From NCBI GenBank assembly GCA_052061695.1, contig JBPZEY010000014.1: 64,000 nucleotides of DNA. One strand, given 5' to 3'. The stretch's first letter is position 1. Each line of letters opens with the position of its first letter. The translations under genes and the position numbers were made by a program. Positions 57,421 to 64,000 of the stretch are shown here, in pieces. The notes under the pieces were generated by a model. The model did not search any database, was not told where the DNA came from, and saw only the letters and a list, made by a program, of their open reading frames with translations. This DNA is from Alkalicoccus luteus (GTDB taxonomy: Bacteria > Bacillota > Bacilli > Bacillales > Salisediminibacteriaceae).

Positions 57421-59649
57421 TTATTCTTTTGTAATTGGTGCAAACTTTGCAAACAGACGCTTTACGCCTACTTGCGGAAAGGCGATATCAAGCTCGACGT
57501 CATCGCCGCTCCCTTTCAAGCTGACGACAGTACCTGTTCCCCACTTTTTATGGGCGGCCTTATCGCCGACGCTCCAGCTGAACGAGGATCCTCCGGTTGC
57601 AGCAGGCTGCGGACGGGCCGGTTTTCTCGGCTTAGGCGCCGGCCTGCGGCTCATACCTGAACCGGACCTTGCAGAAGTGCTGCCTCCGCTCCACGGCACT
57701 TCAGGAGACGCTCCTTCCCTGTGCAGCAGCTCCTGCGGCAGCTCCTGCAGGAAACGGGACGGCGGATTCATATTCGTGCGTCCGTACAGCGTTCGCATTT
57801 TCGCACGGCTGATATAGAGCCGCTCCTCAGCTCTTGTGATCCCGACGTAAGCGAGACGGCGTTCTTCTTCCATTTCCATCTCTTCCATGAGAGACCGGCT
57901 GTGAGGGAACACACCTTCTTCAAGGCCAATAAGAAAAACGACTGGAAATTCGAGTCCTTTTGCTGAGTGCAGCGTCATAAGCAGCGACTTATCCTCCGAC
58001 TTTTCCTCGTCGTTATCGACTTGATCAATGTCAGCTATAAGCGCAAGATCAGTTAGAAAGGCCGTCAGCGTTTTATCATCGCTCGCTTCTTCAAACTCTT
58101 TGGCAACCGTTAAAAATTCATCAATGTTTTCCAGTCGAGCCTCTGATTCCAGGCTTTTATCCTGTTTCAGCATATCCCGGTAGCCTGTTTTTTCAAGCAT
58201 CTCTTCAACAAGCTCCATCACCGGCAGGTATTCCTGCATTTCCACCCAGCCGCGCAGCTGTGCCGCAAATTCGCGAAGCGTCTTCACCGCACGGGCGCTG
58301 AGACCTGCCTGATCAACTTCCTGAACAGCCTGATAAAGCGAGAGATCATGATAAGCCGCGTAGCCTGCCAGCTTATCGACGGAAGCAGCGCCGATGCCGC
58401 GCTTCGGAACGTTGACGATCCTGCGGAAGCTGATGTCATCGTCCGGATTCGAAATCAAACGGAGATAGGCCAGCAGATCTTTAATTTCCTTTCTATCATA
58501 GAACTTTGTGCCGCCAACGATGGTATAGGACATGCTCGATTTGACGAGCAGTTCCTCCATCACCCGGGACTGAGCATTCGTACGATAGAGTACGGCAATC
58601 TCCGACGGCTTGTATTTGCCGGAATCAATATAGTCCTTCATCAATCCGACGACGTAGCGTGCTTCTGCATGCTCGTTATCGGCTTCGTACAGCGTGATTT
58701 TTTCTCCGTCAACGTTTTCAGTCCACAAGTTCTTTTTCTTTCTGTTCGGATTCCGCTCAATTACCGCATTAGCCGCATTCAGGATCCGCTTCGTTGACCG
58801 GTAGTTCTGCTCCAGCATGACGACCTTGGCATCGTCATAGTCCTTCTCAAACGAAAGAATGTTTTGGATATCTGCTCCGCGCCAGCGGTAGATGGACTGA
58901 TCTGAATCCCCGACGACACACAGGTTTTTATGCCGGTCTGCAATCAGCTTGACGAGCTTATACTGCGCACGGTTCGTATCCTGATACTCATCCACCATGA
59001 CATAGCGGAATCGGCGCTGGTAGTATTCAAGCACTTCCGGCACCTGCTCAAATAAGCGGATCGTCACCATAATCAAATCATCAAAATCGAGCGACTGATT
59101 CTTCTTTAATTCTTTTTCGTACCGTTTATACACCTCATACACGGTCTCTTCATAAAAGCCGTTTGCCTGCTTTCCGAACTGCTCGGCTGTTTTCAGCTCG
59201 TTCTTCGCGCTGCTGATGGAGCCGAGCATAGCACGATGATCAAATTTTTTCGGATCGAGATTAAGTTCTTTAATGATCCGCTTTAACACGGTCTGCTGAT
59301 CTCCGGAGTCGAGAATCGTAAAGTTCCGATTGTAGCCGATCCGGTCAATATCTCTGCGCAAGATTCGGACACACATCGAGTGAAAGGTCGAGATCCACAT
59401 TTCCTCTGCACCGCCGCCGATAATCGAAGCCACCCGGTCTTTCATTTCTCTCGCCGCTTTATTCGTGAACGTGATCGCGAGAATCGACCAGTTCGGAATA
59501 CCCTTTTCACTGATCAGATAAGCGATGCGATGTGTCAGTACTCTTGTTTTCCCGCTTCCTGCTCCGGCCATGATCAGAAGCGGTCCTTCATGATGCCGGA
59601 CAGCTTCCTGCTGTTCCGGATTTAATCCTGTCAATAATGCATGTGTCAT
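57421..59649 (-). CDS. pcrA: ATP-dependent DNA helicase PcrA
   Basis: A 742-residue superfamily 1A helicase, translocating 3' to 5' on single-stranded DNA in repair and rolling-circle replication. Walker A AGAGSGKT (K34), helicase box VMVDEYQDTNRAQY, SDQSIYRWRGAD, and the C-terminal LMTLHSAKGLEFPVVF, VGITRAEERLY. The C-terminal RNA-polymerase-binding Tudor-like end (AHKKWGTGTVVSLKG) is present. ATG 59649 follows GGGTGGTGG. Confidence 0.98.
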   Translation of the reverse strand: MTHALLTGLNPEQQEAVRHHEGPLLIMAGAGSGKTRVLTHRIAYLISEKGIPNWSILAITFTNKAAREMKDRVASIIGGGAEEMWISTFHSMCVRILRRDIDRIGYNRNFTILDSGDQQTVLKRIIKELNLDPKKFDHRAMLGSISSAKNELKTAEQFGKQANGFYEETVYEVYKRYEKELKKNQSLDFDDLIMVTIRLFEQVPEVLEYYQRRFRYVMVDEYQDTNRAQYKLVKLIADRHKNLCVVGDSDQSIYRWRGADIQNILSFEKDYDDAKVVMLEQNYRSTKRILNAANAVIERNPNRKKKNLWTENVDGEKITLYEADNEHAEARYVVGLMKDYIDSGKYKPSEIAVLYRTNAQSRVMEELLVKSSMSYTIVGGTKFYDRKEIKDLLAYLRLISNPDDDISFRRIVNVPKRGIGAASVDKLAGYAAYHDLSLYQAVQEVDQAGLSARAVKTLREFAAQLRGWVEMQEYLPVMELVEEMLEKTGYRDMLKQDKSLESEARLENIDEFLTVAKEFEEASDDKTLTAFLTDLALIADIDQVDNDEEKSEDKSLLMTLHSAKGLEFPVVFLIGLEEGVFPHSRSLMEEMEMEEERRLAYVGITRAEERLYISRAKMRTLYGRTNMNPPSRFLQELPQELLHREGASPEVPWSGGSTSARSGSGMSRRPAPKPRKPARPQPAATGGSSFSWSVGDKAAHKKWGTGTVVSLKGSGDDVELDIAFPQVGVKRLFAKFAPITKE

Positions 59650-59690
59650 GCTGCCACCACCCAAACATTTGTTCTATTATTTATCATACG

Positions 59691-60401
59691 CTACGTGTTC
59701 CGTTTTGTATATGCTTTGACAGCAGCGACCGTTTTCAACGCTGTTCTGAAATCGTCATAAATAACGTTGCCGACAACAACAACGTCTGCTAATGCACCCA
59801 TTTCAGATGCCTGCTCCGGGGAAGCGATTCCGCCTCCGTAGAACAGACGGGCACGGTCCAGCACGGCTGCCGCCTGTCGCACAAGTTCCGGATCGCCGTA
59901 TGTGCCGCTGTATTCAAGATAAAATATCGGCATCTGAAAAAGCTTGTCGGTCATCCTGGCATATGCAACAACATCCTCTGAGTCCAGCGAGGTATCTGCT
60001 TCGGTCCGCTGCGCCACCTTCGCCTCGGGGTTCAGCACACAGTATCCTTCCGCGATCAGTTCCTCTTCGCCGATCAAATGGCCGAATTCCTTCAGTGCGC
60101 GATGATGCAGCCCTGTGACCCACGTAACAGACTGCGCGTTTAACACAGACGGAACGAGATAATAATCGAATCCCGGGACGAGGCTCTCCATTCCGCTCAC
60201 TTCCAGCACACATGAAACGCTGAAGCGGCGGATACGCATCAGCAGATCCAGCGTGTTGTCTTCTGTCACTCCATCGGTTCCGCCTACAATGACAGCGTCT
60301 GTTCCTGATTCACAGAGCTCCTCCAGCTGATCGTCGCTGATCTCTTTTGCCGGATCCAGCTTAAAAACGTGCTCCCAATCCTCTAATTGTTTCATGGTCA
60401 T
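59691..60401 (-). CDS. pcrB: Heptaprenylglyceryl phosphate synthase
   Basis: A 236-residue TIM-barrel prenyltransferase. It joins heptaprenyl diphosphate to sn-glycerol-1-phosphate, giving an archaea-like ether lipid. Signatures are VFKLDPAKEISDDQLEEL, AVIVGGTDGVTEDN, LEYSGTYGDPE and FYGGGIASPEQA...DVVVVGNVIYD. It precedes pcrA by 41 bp, the usual Bacillus order. ATG 60401 follows TAGGAGC. Confidence 0.96.
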   Translation of the reverse strand: MTMKQLEDWEHVFKLDPAKEISDDQLEELCESGTDAVIVGGTDGVTEDNTLDLLMRIRRFSVSCVLEVSGMESLVPGFDYYLVPSVLNAQSVTWVTGLHHRALKEFGHLIGEEELIAEGYCVLNPEAKVAQRTEADTSLDSEDVVAYARMTDKLFQMPIFYLEYSGTYGDPELVRQAAAVLDRARLFYGGGIASPEQASEMGALADVVVVGNVIYDDFRTALKTVAAVKAYTKRNT

Positions 60402-60617
60402 CGATGCTCCTACGTATAAATTGATCTGCCGGGCAGACCGTCTGTTATGTAGTATATCAAAAATTGGAGCATGCCTCGATTATTAATCAGCCGCCATTAC
60501 ACCAAAAACGAAAAACAGGTGCAAGGGACCACTTTTCCCCCATGCCGCCACGGCAGCAGACCGCCGCTGCAGAGAAGCCTGCCGGTTCCGGTGCCATGAC
60601 GAGGATGCTTCTTATCC

Positions 60618-60652
60618 GCACAAAACCGCCTCAAGCACAGGCTAGAGACGGT
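60618..60652 (-). terminator. Terminator of yerC
   Basis: AACCGCCTC/GAGACGGTT with one mismatch, TTGTG on minus. Confidence 0.6.
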
Positions 60653-60681
60653 TCTGGTCTTCTTATATAGTTGTAAACATG

Positions 60682-60996
60682 TTATCCGCGCTCGTGCTGT
60701 CCTTCTGGAGCGTGCACCCGGTCCAGCGTGAATTTGTAGCCGTCATTTCCGTAGTTAATGCAGCGCTTCACTCTGGAAATCGTTGCCGTACTGGCACCGG
60801 TCTGATGTTCAATCCGCTGATACGTATCTCCATCCATCAGCATTCGGGCGACCTCCAGCCGTTGGGCAAGGGACTGAATCTCATTCATCGTGCATAAATC
60901 ATCAAAAAACTGATAGCACTCTTCCCGGTCTTTCAAGCTTAAAATAGCGTCAAACAGCTGATCCAGCTCTTTTCCGCGCAGTTTATCGATCTGCAT
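60682..60996 (-). CDS. yerC: YerC/YecD family TrpR-related protein
   Basis: A 104-residue helical DNA-binding protein of the TrpR-like YerC family. Clear features are the dimer helices (LFDAILSLKDREECYQFFDDLCT), EIQSLAQRLEVARMLMDG and the helix-turn-helix TYQRIEHQTGASTATISRVKRCINYG. Its target genes are not known from sequence. Position beside pcrB matches B. subtilis. ATG 60996 follows AGAGGTGAG. Confidence 0.93.
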   Translation of the reverse strand: MQIDKLRGKELDQLFDAILSLKDREECYQFFDDLCTMNEIQSLAQRLEVARMLMDGDTYQRIEHQTGASTATISRVKRCINYGNDGYKFTLDRVHAPEGQHERG

Positions 60997-61131
60997 AGTG
61001 ACCGCTCACCTCTTTCTCGTAATTCCAGGCAGCCAGGGAAAATCTTTCCTGTCCAAGCAAAAGAGCTCCTTCGTCTGTAACTCCCGGTTCCTGATTGAGA
61101 AGGGAATGACGTACCCTTGTACTTTACTAGT

Positions 61132-62883
61132 TTACCGCATAAGAGCAGGAAAGAGTACCCTTTTCTTCTTTACATCCACAATTCCCTTTTGGGTGATACG
61201 TACAAACGGCAAATGTGTAGCGGAGAAAAACAGCAGACTGTAAACTGGATCACCAAACGGATAGCCGTGTTCAGCGAGCTTTTCACGTAAATGCTGCTCT
61301 TGATTGAGCAGTCCTTCCTCCAGCTTCAGGCTTGCAAACATACCGCCGATCGGCAAGTCTACGGCTGCACTGACCGATCTGTCCTCCTCCATCAATACGA
61401 TGCCGCCTTTTCGCCGCTTCAGCTCCGCGAATGCTTCCCGCATCCCCTGCTTACTGCGGCCGATCAACATGATATCACCGGTCGTGGAAAAGCTGGACGC
61501 AAAGCCATAAATGCTTTTTGCAAACCCTTTTATTACCGTGCATACATTCCACTTGCCATGACGATCGAGCATCACCATAAACAGCTCATCGCTGTCGGCA
61601 GGCAGCTCTTCTCCCGTCAAGTCATGTGCGATTTGATACGGCTTCATAATGACTTCATTCTCCATCTTCATTCCGAGCGGCATAGAGAAATGAAAATCCA
61701 CTTCCTTCAGCTCCCAGTCTAAATCAAGCGGATGAAGTCCGAATGCTTCCCAATCAACTTCTATTGGTGGAAAGCATGGTTCTCCGTGCCGGCGAACCCA
61801 CTTCCCTTTTGCCAGCACATCTTCAGGAAATGGATCATCTGTGGAAGGAAGCAAGTTAATATTAGCTAAACGGCCCGGAGCAAGAACACCAGTAACGTCA
61901 TCCATATAAAAGTGGCGCGCCACGTTCCAGGAAGCCATATGCACAGCATCGATAAACGGCACCCCTTCCTGAACCGCAAGGGCAATTAAATGCTCCATAA
62001 CGCCTTGCTTCATGAAATGAGGCGGCGAACCGTCAGTCGTCATCATCAGCGAATCGTAGCAGGTGAGGCCTTTTTCATGCAGCTCACGCAGCAGATCAGG
62101 GAGATCCGGACGAATAGAGGAATAACGCAGAGACGCGTTCAATCCGGCGTTCAGACGCTTAAATACATCATCTGCCGACATGGATTCATGATCACCGTCT
62201 ACGCCGAGAAGTGCCATCTGCGTCAATGTTTTTTCTCCCGCTCCCGGCAGATGACCTTCGATCGGCTTGCGCATATCTTTCGTCTCCAGCATGCTGTGCA
62301 TCAGCTGTTCGTCACCCTGAAGAACTTTAGGCCAGTCCGTCAGTTCACCGCCCTGCACGACATACGGATGCTCCAGCCATCGGCGCATGTTGGCATAGGA
62401 AAAGGTATCATCTCCGTTGGCAAGCTCCGTCTGGGCATCGTAGCGGGCGCTCCAGAGCAGGCACACCGGGCTTTTTTGCAGCTCATCAAGCAGCGCCAGC
62501 CCTTGCTGCGGAGGAAGGTGCATAAAAAACGGCAGATTATCTCCGATCATCGTTGTCGTGCCTCGCACTGCTGCAAATTCTGCCAGCGTCAGCGGATTGT
62601 AAAGCTGAAACGGATGAGAATGATGTTCGATATAGCCCGGCACTGCTGCCTTCCCTTCAGCCTCCATGATTTCTGTCTGGTCAGACGGGTCCGGCATTTC
62701 ATCCCCGATGTACACAATTCTGTCGTGCATGATCCATATATTTGCCTTCAGCCATACGCGTCTGAAACTGTTCAAATAGGTCACATCTTTCAAGACCATA
62801 GTTGGGGCCAGTTCTCCGCGGACAACCTGAAGCTGTTTTTTTATTTGTTTTTTCGTCCAGTAGTGTGAGAATCCTTTTGACAT
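61132..62883 (-). CDS. Adenine deaminase-like amidohydrolase (YerA type)
   Basis: A 583-residue metal-dependent amidohydrolase. It has PGYIEHHSHPFQLYNP with metal-binding His residues near 95-105, HESMSADDVFKRLNAG, MMTTDGSPPHFM and a C-terminal DADEF-type domain. Length and motifs resemble B. subtilis YerA, annotated as putative adenine deaminase (adenine to hypoxanthine plus ammonia). The H-x-H reads HHSH. ATG 62883 follows GCAGGTGAT. The leader has a cre site and an attenuator-like hairpin. Confidence 0.88.
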   Translation of the reverse strand: MSKGFSHYWTKKQIKKQLQVVRGELAPTMVLKDVTYLNSFRRVWLKANIWIMHDRIVYIGDEMPDPSDQTEIMEAEGKAAVPGYIEHHSHPFQLYNPLTLAEFAAVRGTTTMIGDNLPFFMHLPPQQGLALLDELQKSPVCLLWSARYDAQTELANGDDTFSYANMRRWLEHPYVVQGGELTDWPKVLQGDEQLMHSMLETKDMRKPIEGHLPGAGEKTLTQMALLGVDGDHESMSADDVFKRLNAGLNASLRYSSIRPDLPDLLRELHEKGLTCYDSLMMTTDGSPPHFMKQGVMEHLIALAVQEGVPFIDAVHMASWNVARHFYMDDVTGVLAPGRLANINLLPSTDDPFPEDVLAKGKWVRRHGEPCFPPIEVDWEAFGLHPLDLDWELKEVDFHFSMPLGMKMENEVIMKPYQIAHDLTGEELPADSDELFMVMLDRHGKWNVCTVIKGFAKSIYGFASSFSTTGDIMLIGRSKQGMREAFAELKRRKGGIVLMEEDRSVSAAVDLPIGGMFASLKLEEGLLNQEQHLREKLAEHGYPFGDPVYSLLFFSATHLPFVRITQKGIVDVKKKRVLFPALMR

Positions 62884-62932
62884 CAAAATCACCTGCGCAT
62901 TCGGATGATTGTTTTCTTTTTCACAAGCATAA

Positions 62933-62960
62933 ACGAAAAGAAAAACGGCTCTCACAGCCG
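62933..62960 (-). terminator. Leader terminator before the adenine deaminase gene
   Basis: On minus a stem CGGCT/AGCCG with 5-base loop is followed by TTTTTCTTTT. It lies between promoter and start codon. A six-codon ORF (GTG, three AAG, CGG, CTG, stop) with AAGGG upstream ends inside the stem. Confidence 0.65.
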
Positions 62961-62997
62961 CTTCTTCTTCACCGTCAAACCCTTGTCAGCAAAGTAA

Positions 62998-63011
62998 AGA
63001 AAACGTTTTCA
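62998..63011 (-). promoter_or_regulatory. cre site of the adenine deaminase gene
   Basis: TGAAAACGTTTTCT on minus matches TGWAANCGNTNWCA at 13 of 14 positions. It sits at the transcription start predicted from TACAAT at 63014-63019. Confidence 0.82.
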
Positions 63012-63218
63012 TAATTGTAACACAGGCACGCGGTAAAGCGCACGTGACAATTTTATGACGATGTCCAAACGCCCCCGCCGGCTGTTCTTCTGCATCTGGT
63101 ACAGGACTCCTGTCTTTATCATGTATATCTTTCAGAAAATTCGTGTTTTTCATGCTGAAAGTGGTATGATTAAGGGTATAAGAAAGAACAGCCTGAATAA
63201 AAAGGGGGAGTCGGCATT

Positions 63219-63791
63219 ATGAGGCGTATCGCCGTATACTGCGGTTCGAGCACCGGACGTTCTGACATCTACGAACAGGAATCGACGAAGCTTGGAAAAG
63301 CGCTTGCCGAGCGGGGAATTGAGCTTATTTATGGCGGCGGTGCCGTCGGCATGATGGGCGTTACCGCGAATGCCTCGCTTTCAGCAGGCGGTAAAGTAAC
63401 CGGTATTATGCCGCGCATGCTGCAAGAGCGCGAAATAGCCCATCCGATGCTGACCGATCTAATCGTTGTGGATTCCATGCACGAGCGGAAATCCCGGATG
63501 GCGGACATGGCTGATGGGTTTCTGATCCTTCCCGGCGGTGCCGGTACGATGGAGGAGTTTTTTGAAGTGTTTACGTGGGCTCAGCTTGGGATCCACAAAA
63601 AGCCAATCGGTATTTTAAACGCTGATAATTATTATGAACCGCTGCTGACGATGTTTGATCATATGATTCGGGAAGGTTTCCTCCACGAGAGCTATTTATC
63701 GATGCTGACAATTGGACGAGATTCCGGCCGATTAATTGATATGATGGAGCAGTATGATCCACCTTCCATGCAGCGGTATGTGAATGACTGA
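63219..63791 (+). CDS. LOG family protein, Rossmann-fold nucleotide-binding
   Basis: A 190-residue protein of the TIGR00730/LOG group. IAVYCGSSTGRS at the start, GGGAVGMMGVTA and the hallmark PGGAGTMEE at 105-113 with upstream HERKSRM. Family members cleave nucleoside monophosphates such as cytokinin riboside 5'-phosphate to base and ribose-5-phosphate; the bacterial role is often unknown. B. subtilis YvdD is the likely counterpart. ATG 63219 follows AAAGGGGGAG. Confidence 0.92.
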   Translation: MRRIAVYCGSSTGRSDIYEQESTKLGKALAERGIELIYGGGAVGMMGVTANASLSAGGKVTGIMPRMLQEREIAHPMLTDLIVVDSMHERKSRMADMADGFLILPGGAGTMEEFFEVFTWAQLGIHKKPIGILNADNYYEPLLTMFDHMIREGFLHESYLSMLTIGRDSGRLIDMMEQYDPPSMQRYVND

Positions 63792-63935
63792 TTAAGAGAA
63801 ATGCGCCCTGTCTGCACAGGAAGTAAGTGCTGTCATACTCTTCTCTATCTCTACACGTATAAAAGCCGGACCGGGCTTCCACGGGGCCACTGAAAATCTA
63901 GCGATTTTTCGTTTCGTATCGCAGAATCTCATATG

Positions 63936-63980
63936 AAAACCGCCCGTTTCTCCCCAACCTTGGAGAAACGGGCGGTTTTT
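63936..63980. terminator. Strong bidirectional terminator
   Basis: An 18-bp perfect stem AAAACCGCCCGTTTCTCC/GGAGAAACGGGCGGTTTT with T-runs. It may also serve a leftward gene beyond the window. Confidence 0.88.
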
Positions 63981-64000
63981 TGTTGATCGTGTGGTTTGCA

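Overview
The window reads as chromosome of a low-to-mid-GC Bacillaceae, most likely a moderately halophilic or alkaliphilic one. Support: strong AGGAGG-type ribosome binding sites, the conserved Bacillus block gatCAB - camS - ligA - pcrA - pcrB - yerC - yerA-type adenine deaminase, a deoR/deoC/nupC cluster, dgkB, rlmCD, class III fbp, a Zur-controlled S14 paralogue, sigma-B- and sigma-D-like promoters, and very acidic exported lipoproteins. Genus cannot be fixed from the sequence alone. No rRNA, tRNA, CRISPR array or intact insertion sequence was seen.

Region by region. 1-9 kb: a PAS sensor cut by the window edge, a GNAT acetyltransferase, a DUF1499 protein, the heme aerotaxis transducer HemAT, then a c-di-GMP-I (GEMM) riboswitch ahead of a FapA/DUF342 gene split by one in-frame TGA. 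Convergent with it is an HTH-TPR regulator of the RNPP type; divergent from that regulator is an unlisted 37-residue signal-peptide-bearing ORF with its own promoter and two palindromic boxes 33 bp apart. This is the best candidate for an undescribed system (peptide quorum sensing). 9-12 kb: azoreductase, an exported protein with three NlpC/P60 repeats of which only the middle one keeps its catalytic residues, Zur-boxed rpsN2, and a transglutaminase-like protease.

12-18.5 kb: a leftward operon that looks like N-acetylmuramic acid salvage: MurK-type kinase, MurQ etherase, a CUT1 ABC importer (lipoprotein and two permeases) in place of the usual PTS transporter, and an RpiR/MurR regulator. 18.8-25 kb: small stress-type proteins, a cupin, then an OFA-family transporter, DUF2294 and an FdhF/YdeP molybdopterin oxidoreductase, with a structured terminator-ending leader in front of the first and another terminator directly in front of the last. 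25.2-25.8 kb is gene-free and built of degenerate repeats with an exact 21-bp period.

25.8-34 kb: luciferase-like oxidoreductase, YflT-type stress protein, EamA exporter, small protein kinase, a membrane chemoreceptor with a sigma-D promoter, OsmC with a sigma-B promoter, a SurA_N lipoprotein, a VOC protein and small proteins. 34.2-37.2 kb is an AT-rich accessory island (a PD-(D/E)XK nuclease-family protein and an unknown gene) next to an interspersed repeat. 37-47 kb: Dus, RlmCD, a SEC-C protein, DeoR/DeoC/NupC with a cre site, DUF5665 and DUF948 proteins, DgkB, a candidate small RNA and an M15 peptidase. 47-64 kb: Fbp, then the housekeeping block gatB/A/C, camS, ligA, pcrA, pcrB, yerC, adenine deaminase (with cre and an attenuator-like leader) and a LOG-family protein.
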